Shown here in pieces: positions 27,971 through 37,031 of a stretch of 64,000 nt of DNA. A model generated the notes under the pieces. That model did not search any database. It was given only the letters and a program-made list of their open reading frames with translations, and was not told the origin of the DNA. Source of the stretch: Natrinema versiforme (GTDB taxonomy: Archaea > Halobacteriota > Halobacteria > Halobacteriales > Natrialbaceae); the NCBI RefSeq assembly GCF_005576615.1, contig NZ_CP040331.1, positions 428,103 through 492,102 of the forward strand, read 5' to 3'. Numbering within the stretch: position 1 is the stretch's first letter; each line of letters begins with the position of its first letter. The translations under genes and the position numbers were made by a program.

Positions 27971-30900
27971 TCGGTTCTTCGGACACGGTGGAGATAATTC
28001 GAGTGGCAACCAACGTAGTGAGCACACATCAGGAGACGAGGCATCCGGTGACGACCAGACAGATGCCACGACTAGCACGCCATTGTCGTCTGACCAGCAA
28101 TCAGCCGCTGGTGAACAATACCAGATCGTCGACCAAGACACGACCCGTGTCGGTGGCAAGCCGATCCTCACGGAAACGGCCGACGAAGGGACGGTTGCAG
28201 GCCCATTCGTCCGAGAAATGTTTGAAGCTGGGATGTACGACGCACCGTCCCCACTCTGGGTCGGCTATACGGAGGATCCCCAGACTGGCTTTCGCGAGGC
28301 TCCGCTCCGATTTGACTCGCTCTTCCGGCACAACTGGATTGCAGGGACGACCGGCTACGGAAAGACGACTCAACTCTTGAATATGATGGTGCAGTGGGCC
28401 TATTCGGGGTACGGCTTCACGTACTTCGATCCGAAGGGCCGTGATTCTCGAGAACTTCTCCGGATGCTCCCCAAGCATCGCCTCGAGGACGTGGTCTGGA
28501 TCGAGCCCGGGTCGACCACCCACGAGAATACGGTCGGAATGAATTTCCTCGAGGTGCCTAACTGCGAGACGACTGAGGAACTCGAAAATGAGATTGAAAA
28601 CCGGGTCGAGAACCTGAAAGCGGTCTTCGACACCTCCGATTACTGGGGCATCAACATGGAAGCAATCACTGAGTCAATGGCTCGAGCCATGATGAAATCC
28701 GAGCAGCCGTTTTCGGTCATCGATATGTATTTCATCTTGCTGAATGCCGATCGACGGGAGGATTTCGCACTCGACGTCGAGGATCCCTATATCCGAGAAT
28801 TCTGTCTCGAGATTGCGAATATGGAAGAGGAGACGGTTCGACCACTTCTGAAACGGATCAAGTCCTGGGTTGAGAACTCAGTGATTCGTCGGATTATCGC
28901 TCACCGGGAGAGTACGATCAACTTCCGCGATATCATTGAGAACGATCGAATCGTCATCGTTCGAACGCCGGTCGAGAACACGGACATCAAGAAGATGGTG
29001 ACGCTGGGTGTGATGCGGAATTTGTGGAGTGCGATTCAGCGGCGGTCGTACGAACTCGATACCGATCCAGACCCCTACTTCGTTCTCTGTGACGAGTTCG
29101 ACGATATCGCGAGCGACAATCTCGATATCGAGTCGATGCTCGCCCGTGCTCGATCGATGCGGTTGTCGGTGACCCTGGCTTCGCAGTATCCCTCTCAGTT
29201 TGACGAGGACACGCTGAAAGCGATGCAGAACAACTGTGATAACCTCCTCACGTTCTCGGTCAACGACAGCGACGATGCCGAGTTATTGATGAAACGCTTC
29301 CGCGACTACACGGCAGAGGACCTCATCACGACCGACCAGTTCAAAGTCTGGACGCGGATCCCGCTCTCGGGCGGGCGTTACTCTGAACCGGTCTTGATCC
29401 GGACGTTTCCGCCATATCCGCCCCTTCGGGAACCAGATGCTGTCGATCGAATCATCGAACAGAGTCTCGAGCGATATGGGACTGATCCGTTGACGGATGC
29501 TGAGATCCTGCAGGATCTCATCTATAGTGATTCGAACGAAGCAGCGAACCCCAAGCAGATTGTCGAGGAAACGATGGCGGAAGCCGTTCGTGCAGTTCAG
29601 ATTCGAGAGAGTGTGCGGGCGGAAAACGGCTGGGTCGATGTCACTATCGTCGACGAGGAACTCGCGGCCCGTCTCGAGAATACTGAGCCTGAGATCGACG
29701 TTACACCCGAAGACTTGCCTGACGTTCGTGAGGAATCCCAATTACTCGAGGTTACGCTGCAGAACGACGATATCGTAGTTCGGCTCACTGACGACGGAGA
29801 AACAGTGGTTGAACCAGAGACAGGCACTGTCAGATCTGCCGGTAGCTCTATACACGATGCAGTTCTCCTCGAGACGGAAACAGCGCTTACAGAGCGTGGG
29901 TTCAGTGTCGAAATTCTCGAGCAGGACGGAAGCGAGCAACCGGACGCCATCGCGACGCATCCAGATCACGACGTCGTGTTTAACATCGAGGCTGAGACAA
30001 CGACGCCAAAGCGACCCGTCAAGGTCTTGCAGAATCTCAAGCGAGCCCACGAAGCAGATCGGATTCCGATCTTCGTCGTTCGACCAGGTGACTCCGAGAC
30101 AGAGTGGGCGACTCGAGTCGAGAATATCCTCTCGCCACCGCTGCAAGAGCGAGCCGATGGGACTGAACAGTTCTATAACTGCGACGAGGTCGTGACCTTC
30201 GGTGGTGGTGCGACCGCTCACGGTGGCGTCACTGCCGTTCGGCCCAAGACGTCTGAGACGAATCGGACGGTTTGGACACGAGGGAACGGTGAGATCGTCC
30301 TTTCAGACGGTGAAACAGCGTTTGCCCGCGTTCCAGATGCGGGCTCCCTCTCGAAAGACAGTGTGCCAGCCTACTATAGCCATGATCGAGAAACCGGCCA
30401 GTATACTGTCTACGAGAGTGGAGAAAACCATGTCTACGACTCGAGAGATGACTTTGAGGAGGAGTGGACGCCGATCAAACGGCCGTTCATTCCTACTCTT
30501 GACCTCCCAAATGAGGACTATTCACGCGACAGCTACGTCGTGTTGATTTTGTCACCTAGTGATGGGCCCATAGTCTTCCAGCGTGGTGAAACGTATCCAC
30601 TGTCCGAAAACCCAGACCGTGAGGAATTGTGGCCGACAGAATCAACGGTTACATCGACTCACTCCGATGGCCCAGCTGCTGAGCAGGGTGAGAATGCATT
30701 GTCGAGACTGGAGGAATCTGCTTCGTCGACAACGGATGCATCGATTGATGTCGATCCAAGTGGAGACGGTGTCGAAGCGTTTGCAGCGATGTACGTCAGA
30801 CATGTTGAGGGCGCCAGAATCCCACAGAATCACGTGTTTCAGGCGTACGATACCTGGACTGCACAGCATGATATTGACGGAACAACGAAAGGCTGGTTCA

Positions 30901-31022
30901 CCCGGAAGTTACGAAAGGTCGTAGATCTCGATACTGATCGCTCGAGAGTCGACGGAGAGCGAATCCAGTACTACACCGGACTGGCCCTAACACAAGAAGG
31001 ACAGGCACTCCGTGACCAATGA
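27960..31022 (+). CDS. VirD4/TraG-like coupling ATPase with extra nuclease-like and D5-like C-terminal parts
   Basis: 1020 residues from ATG 27960 (GGGAGGG just upstream). Walker A is GTTGYGKTTQLLNMM at about 130 and Walker B YFVLCDEFDDIAS at about 373, with LASQYPSQFDEDTLKAMQNN after it, as in type IV coupling proteins that pump DNA. At about 640-690 a PD-(D/E)XK-like pattern appears: FSVEILEQDGSEQPDAIAT, then VVFNIEAETT. The last 85 residues (FAAMYVRHVEGARIPQNHVF ... GWFTRKLRKVVDLDTDRSRV) resemble the winged helix of phage D5-type primases. These additions suggest the coupling protein also handles DNA ends or replication factors. Nuclease and D5 assignments are inference. Confidence 0.88.
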   Translation: MVFDRFFGHGGDNSSGNQRSEHTSGDEASGDDQTDATTSTPLSSDQQSAAGEQYQIVDQDTTRVGGKPILTETADEGTVAGPFVREMFEAGMYDAPSPLWVGYTEDPQTGFREAPLRFDSLFRHNWIAGTTGYGKTTQLLNMMVQWAYSGYGFTYFDPKGRDSRELLRMLPKHRLEDVVWIEPGSTTHENTVGMNFLEVPNCETTEELENEIENRVENLKAVFDTSDYWGINMEAITESMARAMMKSEQPFSVIDMYFILLNADRREDFALDVEDPYIREFCLEIANMEEETVRPLLKRIKSWVENSVIRRIIAHRESTINFRDIIENDRIVIVRTPVENTDIKKMVTLGVMRNLWSAIQRRSYELDTDPDPYFVLCDEFDDIASDNLDIESMLARARSMRLSVTLASQYPSQFDEDTLKAMQNNCDNLLTFSVNDSDDAELLMKRFRDYTAEDLITTDQFKVWTRIPLSGGRYSEPVLIRTFPPYPPLREPDAVDRIIEQSLERYGTDPLTDAEILQDLIYSDSNEAANPKQIVEETMAEAVRAVQIRESVRAENGWVDVTIVDEELAARLENTEPEIDVTPEDLPDVREESQLLEVTLQNDDIVVRLTDDGETVVEPETGTVRSAGSSIHDAVLLETETALTERGFSVEILEQDGSEQPDAIATHPDHDVVFNIEAETTTPKRPVKVLQNLKRAHEADRIPIFVVRPGDSETEWATRVENILSPPLQERADGTEQFYNCDEVVTFGGGATAHGGVTAVRPKTSETNRTVWTRGNGEIVLSDGETAFARVPDAGSLSKDSVPAYYSHDRETGQYTVYESGENHVYDSRDDFEEEWTPIKRPFIPTLDLPNEDYSRDSYVVLILSPSDGPIVFQRGETYPLSENPDREELWPTESTVTSTHSDGPAAEQGENALSRLEESASSTTDASIDVDPSGDGVEAFAAMYVRHVEGARIPQNHVFQAYDTWTAQHDIDGTTKGWFTRKLRKVVDLDTDRSRVDGERIQYYTGLALTQEGQALRDQ

Positions 31023-31146
31023 AATATCTAAGAACTCTCACACACTCTCGATGGGCCTTGAACAGTATCTTCCTCGACTGGATTAGTGGATGGAAGATCT
31101 CTCGAGAGAGGCGTTCAAACCGAGATAATGGAGAGATTTCGCAGTT

Positions 31147-31279
31147 TGTCCACGCAGAACGACTATCTGCGAAAACTGTGTGGACGGGGGTGTCCATGCA
31201 GAATCGCATGACTAGAGGGGTGTCCACGCAAAAAATCCTCCCAAAACCAACTAGTATACACTGGGTTCCACCCGCAGAA
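31147..31279 (+). repeat. Iteron-like repeats before the primase-polymerase-like gene
   Basis: TGTCCACGCAGAA (31147-31159), TGTCCATGCAGAA (31191-31203), TGTCCACGCAAAA (31221-31233) and a weaker TTCCACCCGCAGAA (31266-31279) are spaced 44, 30 and 45 bp. The second copy is preceded by an inverse TGGAC, giving a small palindrome. No gene occupies 31023-31389. Such directly repeated sites ahead of a replication gene could bind an initiator or a repressor. Confidence 0.55.
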
Positions 31280-31389
31280 CGATACAGGGACAGGCAACTT
31301 GGGCGGCATAGCGAGTATCGGAATAATTCTCGAGATACTGACATAGTTTGTCGGAGTCCACCGATGGGTGCCCCTCGAGGGGATTACCA

Positions 31390-32661
31390 ATGAGATCTGA
31401 GATCCGAATTGATAGAACAGCGCTGCCAGCGGAGTTGCAAGAACGCGATCAGTGGGTGTGTTGGCGAGAAGAGTCTCGAGATGGGAAGCCAACCAAGATT
31501 CCGGTGACACCTGGGAGTGGTGAGTTCGCGTCTTCGACGGATCCAGACACATGGACGTCAGTCGAAACGGCGCTCGAGTACGCCAATTCGAGAGATGCGG
31601 ATGGCGTCGGATTCGTGTTTACTGACGATGATCCTATCGTTGGTGTGGATCTCGATGACTGCCGAGATCCGGAGACTGAGACCGTCGACGACGTAGCACA
31701 GGATATTATCGAGCGGCTTGATTCCTATACGGAGATTTCTCCGTCGGGAACTGGCTTCCATGTGCTCATCGAGGGTGAGCTCCCGGACGGCCGAAATCGA
31801 CGTGGAAGCATTGAACTGTACGACACAGCCCGGTTTTTCACTATGACCGGAGACACCCTCGAGGAGATGCCCAGTCGTGTTGCTCGTCGGCAGGATGCAC
31901 TCGAGGCGATTCATCGTGAATACGTCCAAGACAGTGAGAGCGAGCAGAAATCCGAATCAGGCCAACATGAGGTGACTGACGAGCAGGCTTCGACGGGCAC
32001 AGCAGTCGATACCGACGTTGACCTCGAGGACGAGGAGCTGCTCGAGAAGGCCCGACATGCGTCAAACGGATCAAAGTTCGAGCGGCTCTGGAACGGGAAT
32101 ATCGCCGGGTACGAAAGCCAATCGGAAGCCGATATGGCGCTGTGCTGTCTGCTGGCGTTCTGGACCGGCGGCGACCAGACACGAATGGATCGACTCTTCC
32201 GGCAGTCTGGACTGCTCCGGGAGAAGTGGGACGACGTGCACTACGCCGATGGGTCGACATATGGCGAGAAAACCATTGAACGAGCAATTGAGAACACCTC
32301 CGACTTCTATGATCCGGACGCTCGAGAGGACTCGAATGATGCGAGTTCCAGTCAGAGCAAGACGTCGACTACTAGTAGTGGTGACGAATCAGTACAGAAT
32401 CATGCATATCTGGTCGAGAAAAACCGACTGTTGACCAACCGTGTGGACGAACTCGAGGCTGCGCTCGAGCGGAAAAACGAGCGTATCGACACACTCGAAG
32501 CAGAAATCGAGCGGCTCACGGCAGAACTTGTAGACCATGATCAAGAGACAGACCGGTCCCGCGAAACGAATGCCGTGGATGGTGGTGCGGACGAGGATGA
32601 GTCCGAGACAACGTCTGTGTGGGGCCGGACAAAACGATTGTTCAGGAAAGGATCAAAGTAA
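31390..32661 (+). CDS. Primase-polymerase-like protein (NrS-1 polymerase type)
   Basis: 423 residues from ATG 31390. The N-terminal part has the features of archaeo-eukaryotic primase-like NrS-1-type proteins: RDQWVCWREESRDGKPTKIP, VGFVFTDDDPIVGVDLDDC (acidic catalytic pair) and EISPSGTGFHVLIEGELP. A helical domain follows at about 225-310 (SEADMALCCLLAFWTGGD, RLFRQSGLLREKWDD), then a predicted coiled coil (LLTNRVDELEAALERKNERI). It would synthesise primers or DNA for the element. It lies downstream of the iteron-like repeats and is followed by a terminator-like hairpin. Confidence 0.82.
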   Translation: MRSEIRIDRTALPAELQERDQWVCWREESRDGKPTKIPVTPGSGEFASSTDPDTWTSVETALEYANSRDADGVGFVFTDDDPIVGVDLDDCRDPETETVDDVAQDIIERLDSYTEISPSGTGFHVLIEGELPDGRNRRGSIELYDTARFFTMTGDTLEEMPSRVARRQDALEAIHREYVQDSESEQKSESGQHEVTDEQASTGTAVDTDVDLEDEELLEKARHASNGSKFERLWNGNIAGYESQSEADMALCCLLAFWTGGDQTRMDRLFRQSGLLREKWDDVHYADGSTYGEKTIERAIENTSDFYDPDAREDSNDASSSQSKTSTTSSGDESVQNHAYLVEKNRLLTNRVDELEAALERKNERIDTLEAEIERLTAELVDHDQETDRSRETNAVDGGADEDESETTSVWGRTKRLFRKGSK

Positions 32662-32687
32662 CGCCGAGACCGCGGCGTAGCGTTTTT
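32661..32687 (+). terminator. Hairpin plus T-run after the primase-like gene
   Basis: ACGCCG and CGGCGT (6-bp arms, 6-nt loop) followed by TAGCGTTTTT directly after the TAA stop. This would end the transcript of the primase-like gene. Confidence 0.5.
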
Positions 32688-32701
32688 CGTCCCTGATAGG
32701 G

Positions 32702-33193
32702 GTGATGGGGTTTCGAGATGCCCCGGAACAACGTATGCATTCTGAGCGACAGTACCAGCGAGACCGTGGTATCGGCCGAGCACCAACCCATCATGATGTG
32801 TCGACATTGTCTTGGTCGGATCTTCGCCTGTCCGTCCCGAATACCCGAAATGGCGAATCAATCATCTCGTTCGTCGAGTGCGTCCTCGTCGAACTCACCC
32901 ACGCGGATGTCGGTGCCGAGTACGTCTCTTCGAATGTCTGGGGCATGAAGTGGACACAGTTCATAGCAGTTGATGACGTCGGCGAGACGTTCCAAAAGCG
33001 CCACCATGACGAACGACTCGGGTGGCATGAACAGATGATCAGTCGTCAGGACGTCCGCGAGGAGTTGGTGAATCGCCTCTCGCGGTTATTCTCGCTCGCA
33101 ACGAACCAGAGCCACAATGCGCCCGTCGACGAACCCGATACATTCGCGGTGAAGGCCTGCCATCAGTTGCAGTGCGAGATGCGACAAAAGTGA
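32702..33193 (+). CDS. Hypothetical protein
   Basis: 163 residues ending EVKACHQLQCEMRQK-like text; the C-terminal 110 residues (VELTHADVGAEYVSSNVWGM, WTQFIAVDDVGETFQKRHHD, LVNRLSRLFSLATNQSH) look like a real protein. The N-terminal 40 residues do not, and an overlapping frame from 32718 (MPRNNVCILSDSTSETVVSA, then MMCRHCLGRI) looks protein-like over the same bases, so a frameshift near 32830-32870 may have split one gene with a zinc-finger start. No function assigned. Confidence 0.45.
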   Translation: MMGFRDAPEQRMHSERQYQRDRGIGRAPTHHDVSTLSWSDLRLSVPNTRNGESIISFVECVLVELTHADVGAEYVSSNVWGMKWTQFIAVDDVGETFQKRHHDERLGWHEQMISRQDVREELVNRLSRLFSLATNQSHNAPVDEPDTFAVKACHQLQCEMRQK

Positions 33194-33197
33194 CTGC

Positions 33198-33238
33198 TTA
33201 ACCAACATCCGCCCCTTATGGCGCCGAGTGTTGGTTAA
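33198..33238. repeat. Inverted repeat TTAACCAACA/TGTTGGTTAA
   Basis: Perfect 10-bp arms (33198-33207 and 33229-33238) around a 21-nt spacer that contains CCTTATGGCGCCGA. The same TTAACCAAC arms recur at 40002-40044, and the inner 14-mer recurs inverted at 40096-40109. It could be a recombination site, an operator or a replication-protein site. Confidence 0.6.
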
Positions 33239-33339
33239 CAACTGAGTAGCGTTATTTCCTTTTCCTCGGCACCGATCCCACCGAGGACCGCTCTACAAGA
33301 GGTTTTATCAACGCTATACGGACCGAGACACACAGGTAA

Positions 33340-33492
33340 GTGTACCCAGAGCCAAACTCCCATGACTGGTCTGACAGAGAGTACGATGCATTGTGCGATC
33401 ACGAACGCTTCAAGAACGAACTGGTATCCCAAGACCGGGACGGCACACGAGATCTCGATACGTATCTCGTCGCCAATTCCAAGTCCAGATAG
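33340..33492 (+). CDS. Possible small ORF or fragment (50 aa)
   Basis: GTG 33340 to TAG 33490-33492. The product (HDWSDREYDALCDHERFKNE ... DLDTYLVANSKSR) has acidic haloarchaeal composition, but there is no recognisable family and the start is weak. It may be the surviving tail of a longer gene. Confidence 0.3.
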   Translation: MYPEPNSHDWSDREYDALCDHERFKNELVSQDRDGTRDLDTYLVANSKSR

Positions 33493-33547
33493 ACTGACCC
33501 AAAGACACTTTACTGATTCTCTGTAAACTGTAAATACCTAATAGCCC

Positions 33548-34150
33548 ATGTCACGCACATCAAACCGAACTAACGGAGATGTCATCCGTGACTTCCTCTC
33601 GGTTGCGGATCTCCTCGAGGAGCCACAGCTCGCTCAACTGTACGCGTATATCACCCGAGAGGAGGAAGCAACCGTCCAGGAACTGATGGACGGCCTCGAC
33701 CTCGCGCAGGGCACGGCCTACGCCTACGTCAACCGGTTGGTCGACGCCGGCGTCCTCGAGGTGACAACCGACGAACAACCTCGGACGTACGTTGCTCGCG
33801 ACATCGATCTGACCGTCACGGCCGCCGATGGTGCTCGCGAATACACGATCACACCGGCGCTCATCGACGCCGTTGGACGGCGGGCCACTGACGGCGACAT
33901 CGACACGTACATCGACCGGCATGGAATTGCTGGCCTCGCGACGGCGCTCACCTACACCGTCGACCGGGAGCGCGGAGAGGTCACCCACCGGCTGATGGCC
34001 CGAGATCTCGATATCTCCGCACTTGCGGCCGAGATCATCCTCCAGGCGCTTCGACCCGTCGTCAACGAGCACTTCGACATTGAGGAGGCAGGCGTGTCGG
34101 TCGCGGATATCGAGGGTGTCGACCGGGACATCGCCGGCGACGACGCGTGA
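33548..34150 (+). CDS. HTH antitoxin-like regulator (DUF7437-like)
   Basis: 200 residues. Residues about 15-85 form a winged helix (DLLEEPQLAQLYAYITREEE, VQELMDGLDLAQGTAYAYVN, RLVDAGVLEV); the rest is an acidic mixed domain (DRHGIAGLATALTYTVDRER). The gene ends in a GTGA overlap with the PIN-like gene, the usual order of a DNA-binding antitoxin and its toxin. It likely represses its own promoter. Family name from memory. Confidence 0.78.
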   Translation: MSRTSNRTNGDVIRDFLSVADLLEEPQLAQLYAYITREEEATVQELMDGLDLAQGTAYAYVNRLVDAGVLEVTTDEQPRTYVARDIDLTVTAADGAREYTITPALIDAVGRRATDGDIDTYIDRHGIAGLATALTYTVDRERGEVTHRLMARDLDISALAAEIILQALRPVVNEHFDIEEAGVSVADIEGVDRDIAGDDA

Positions 34151-34647
34151 GCGCCATCCATATCGCGGATACCGGTCTGTTCGCAGCGATGGGGCAACCT
34201 TCGAATCGCCGGTATCGAGTGGTCAAAACGTTCGCTCGCCGAAACGATATTATATTCGTCCTTCCCGAACGCGTCTACGATGAACTGACCGTCAGCGATC
34301 CTGATGTAGAGAATCCGCCGATCAACACGGCAATCGACGAGGGATGGGCGCGAGTTGCAGAACCATTGAAGTATACGAACGCGCTGGTATCACGAGCGAT
34401 GGACGGTGTCCAGCGATACATCGCGAATGCTGATGAGCGCCCTGCTGACGAGATTGAACGCGCGGATCCAGCGCTTGCTGGGGTTGCTGCCCAGGCGTTC
34501 GTTGAGGGGGCAGCAGATCATGCCTATATCTATACGACCGATATCCTTGCCGGTGAAGGAACTGAGAGCGTGTTCACCAGTGAGGGTTACGGTGATTCAG
34601 TCACGTACGTGAACGGCTTCCGCTTCATTGAGGATCTCTTGGAATAG
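34147..34647 (+). CDS. PIN-like toxin
   Basis: 166 residues from GTG 34147, overlapping the antitoxin stop. PIN features: IHIADTGLFAAMG with the first Asp, LPERVYDELT with an acidic helix residue, DPALAGVAAQAF and the late pattern YIYTTDILAGEGTESVF with another Asp. PIN toxins of this type cleave RNA. The pairing with a winged-helix protein is a frequent haloarchaeal toxin-antitoxin arrangement. Confidence 0.78.
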   Translation: MSAIHIADTGLFAAMGQPSNRRYRVVKTFARRNDIIFVLPERVYDELTVSDPDVENPPINTAIDEGWARVAEPLKYTNALVSRAMDGVQRYIANADERPADEIERADPALAGVAAQAFVEGAADHAYIYTTDILAGEGTESVFTSEGYGDSVTYVNGFRFIEDLLE

Positions 34648-34799
34648 CGGCGTTCGAGAGAGTCTGTATCGGGACGACTGCAACTCTGGTTCTCAGAGTG
34701 CAAAATACGGTACAGCAGGAGTATTCTCTGAAAGACTCTGACGTGCTCGAGTCCGTGAGTTCTGGAAATCCTACGGAATCTGGCCTGAGATGACATCTC

Positions 34800-34994
34800 A
34801 GGACGAGGGGTTACATATCGAGTCGAGAGCCACCCTCAACTGATCTCGAGCAGGCCGCTTGCACTGAGTGTCGGGCGACCGTCTGGCGAATGCATCGCGG
34901 CCCCTACGTCGCCGAATACCATACCGGCGCTGTCTGTGGGTACTGCAGTTACGACTACTATTCTTATATATTAGTAAATATAAATATTACATAA
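34800..34994 (+). CDS. Possible small zinc-ribbon ORF
   Basis: The frame ending at TAA 34992-34994 reads DLEQAACTECRATVWRMHRG, then VAEYHTGAVCGYCSYDYYSY, two CxxC pairs 29 residues apart. There is no good start codon upstream (a TGA lies near 34790), so this may be a fragment. The AT-rich end overlaps the promoter region of the thermonuclease gene. Confidence 0.35.
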   Translation, partial: RTRGYISSREPPSTDLEQAACTECRATVWRMHRGPYVAEYHTGAVCGYCSYDYYSYILVNINIT

Positions 34995-35019
34995 CTTAAT
35001 TACGATTGTAATCGGGTCA

Positions 35020-35952
35020 GTGAGTGTGGTTCGACAGAAACTCCTGACAGCGGTCATGATCGTAGCGCTCGTTGCAACTGGAATGACAGCCTCGGCGGGG
35101 GCGATCACGGCGCCGTCGGTCGAGACGACGACCTCGATCAGCGAGTCGACGACGGTGACGGTAACAAACGTCGTCGATGGGGACACAATCGACATCGAAT
35201 ACCAGAATGGTTCGACCGATACCGTTCGACTACTGGGTGTCGACACACCGGAAACGTACGGATCGGTCTCGCCCGGCGAATTCGAGGGCGTGCCGGACAC
35301 GCAGGCGGGCCGTGAGTGCCTGCAAGCTGCGGGTGAGAACGCAAGTGCGTACGCGACTGACCAACTCGCTGGCCAAACGGTCACGCTGCAATTCGACAGC
35401 CAGGCGGACCGACGCGGTGACTACGGTCGTCTGCTCGCGTACGTACAGGTCGATGGTTCGAACTTCAACTACGATCTTGTGGAGCAGGGCCACGCCCGGG
35501 TCTACGACAGTACGTTCTCCCAGAGCGATTCGTTCTACAGCGCCGAATCGGCGGCTCAGTCCGCCGAGCGAAACGCCTGGTCGTGTCGGTCGCCGAACGA
35601 CGCCGGCTCTGGCGAGGACGAGTCGTCGGGTGGGGACGCAAGTGCACTCACTATCGATTGGGTCAACGCGGAAGCGAGTTCCCTCAACGACGAGCGTGTG
35701 AAGATTACCAATACCGGCAGTAGTTCGGTCGACCTCGACGGGTTCACGCTCGCCGACGAGGCGGGTTATAGCCACATGTTTGCGGAGCTCACGCTCAGCG
35801 CCGGTGATTCGGTATACGTTCATACTGGTAGTGGGACCAACGACGGCGACGACCGCTACATGGGCTACGGGACCGAGATATGGAACGACAATGGTGACAC
35901 GGCGACGATGCAGACGGCAGCCGGGACGACCGTCGACCAACTCGCGTACTAA
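35020..35952 (+). CDS. Secreted thermonuclease-like protein with lamin-tail-like domain
   Basis: 310 residues from GTG 35020; a Sec signal (LLTAVMIVALVATGMTASAG) precedes a staphylococcal-nuclease-like domain at about 45-195 with VVDGDTIDIEYQNG, VRLLGVDTPETYG and RRGDYGRLLAYVQVDG carrying the Asp, Arg and Glu/Arg active-site positions. After an acidic linker a C-terminal beta domain (about 210-310; VNAEASSLNDERVKITNTGS, LDGFTLADEAGYSHMF) is a lamin-tail (LTD) module. It probably degrades extracellular DNA. AT-rich TATA-like sequence (TTATATATTAG) lies 50 bp upstream. Confidence 0.88.
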   Translation: MSVVRQKLLTAVMIVALVATGMTASAGAITAPSVETTTSISESTTVTVTNVVDGDTIDIEYQNGSTDTVRLLGVDTPETYGSVSPGEFEGVPDTQAGRECLQAAGENASAYATDQLAGQTVTLQFDSQADRRGDYGRLLAYVQVDGSNFNYDLVEQGHARVYDSTFSQSDSFYSAESAAQSAERNAWSCRSPNDAGSGEDESSGGDASALTIDWVNAEASSLNDERVKITNTGSSSVDLDGFTLADEAGYSHMFAELTLSAGDSVYVHTGSGTNDGDDRYMGYGTEIWNDNGDTATMQTAAGTTVDQLAY

Positions 35953-36675
35953 AGCGAGCGTAGCAGCTCATTTTTCAGCGGTCTCGCCGGCGGGTCAGGT
36001 GGTGACGCCACACTCGATAACGAACGATGAAAGCCCTCGACATGCTTGTGGTTGCTGTCTCCGGAACTGTTCGATGTTTGGATGCCGAAAGAGATGTGCT
36101 CTCTCGAACTACCCAGGATATCCGCGCTCGGACACCCACCCAAACCGCACTCGCGTGCATAGTAGTACACAGGCGACCACGCGAACGCGGGCCGTCTCGT
36201 CCATTGACCGACCGTCCACGAACTCGAAACGACCAACGAATCACTCTGAGACTGTCAGGAGGCACTCGAGCGTCGTGAGCAGGCTTCGTCCCCCGAGGTG
36301 GATAGGCGGGTGCTGGTGAAGGAGACTCGATCTGGGGCCGTGTACGGCGGTTCGTCGGGGATGATAACTGAAGTACGTTCCAAAGCACTCTGACGGGTTT
36401 ATCGACTCCCGGAGGGGTGAGGAGTTCAACGATGGCTGCAACCAACCAGACAGATGACCATGGCATTGTATAGTTAGATGAACCGCTCGAGGAGTGTCGA
36501 CATGATCCGATTCCAGCGACGCTCGGTTCGACTGGATCACCGATCGACTGCGCGAGATGTGGCGCATCAGGTGTCCTGATCAATCGCTATGCAGAAATTT
36601 AAGCAGAACTGCATTCGACGATGCCAGACGAGGATACACTAATGACGCTGCTACTCGAGTATTCACCTCGCACCC
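35953..36675. other. Gene-free stretch
   Basis: 723 bp without a convincing gene. Frames of 80-200 codons are open on both strands but are Arg/Ser/Pro-rich with no acidic bias, as expected of chance frames in GC-rich DNA. Confidence 0.45.
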
Positions 36676-36906
36676 ATGGCAACTGATCGCCACAATCCCC
36701 CTGCCGATCACACTGAGGAGTTCGCGACCACGATTGGACTCTATGTGCTCGGTGAAATCTCCCTAGGGAAGGCTGCAGAGCGGGCTGATGTCACCCGCTG
36801 GGAGATGAAAGAGATTCTCACTGAGGCCGGTGTTGAGATTCGACTTGGCCCACAGACCATGGGCGATCTCGAAGACGAGCTCGAGACAGCGCTCGACATC
36901 GAATGA
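36676..36906 (+). CDS. UPF0175 antitoxin (orphan)
   Basis: 76 residues with the UPF0175 core LYVLGEISLGKAAERADVTR followed by WEMKEILTEAGVEIRLGPQT. UPF0175 proteins are usually encoded directly upstream of a PIN-like DUF3368 toxin; here no such gene follows, so the antitoxin is an orphan. The HTH-like SLGKAAERADVTRWEM segment suggests DNA binding. Confidence 0.82.
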   Translation: MATDRHNPPADHTEEFATTIGLYVLGEISLGKAAERADVTRWEMKEILTEAGVEIRLGPQTMGDLEDELETALDIE

Positions 36907-37004
36907 GCGAGTCGTCCGCTATGGTTTTGTCAGGATCTAAGGCTTGTTTATTATACACATGCTGTCCTTGAATCGCGTTTTCTTTCACCAGTTCTCGGAA
37001 CGCT

Positions 37005-37010
37005 TATAGC
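37005..37010 (+). promoter_or_regulatory. TATA box of the PadR-like gene
   Basis: CTTATA is 27 bp ahead of ATG 37032, consistent with a leaderless transcript. Confidence 0.5.
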
Positions 37011-37031
37011 TCTATACTCAATAATTTCGAT

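Noticed and set aside
31147..31279. Possible CRISPR array
   Set aside because: Repeats are only about 13 bp, imperfect and unevenly spaced.
31023..31393. 124-codon frame between coupling ATPase and primase-like gene
   Set aside because: Starts by overlap but is Arg/Ser/Thr-rich and covers the repeated TGTCCAYGCA sites; better explained as non-coding control DNA.
35975..36583. 202-codon open frame on the minus strand
   Set aside because: Basic, Ser/Arg/Pro-rich, no motif, and overlaps equally poor frames on the other strand; treated as non-coding.
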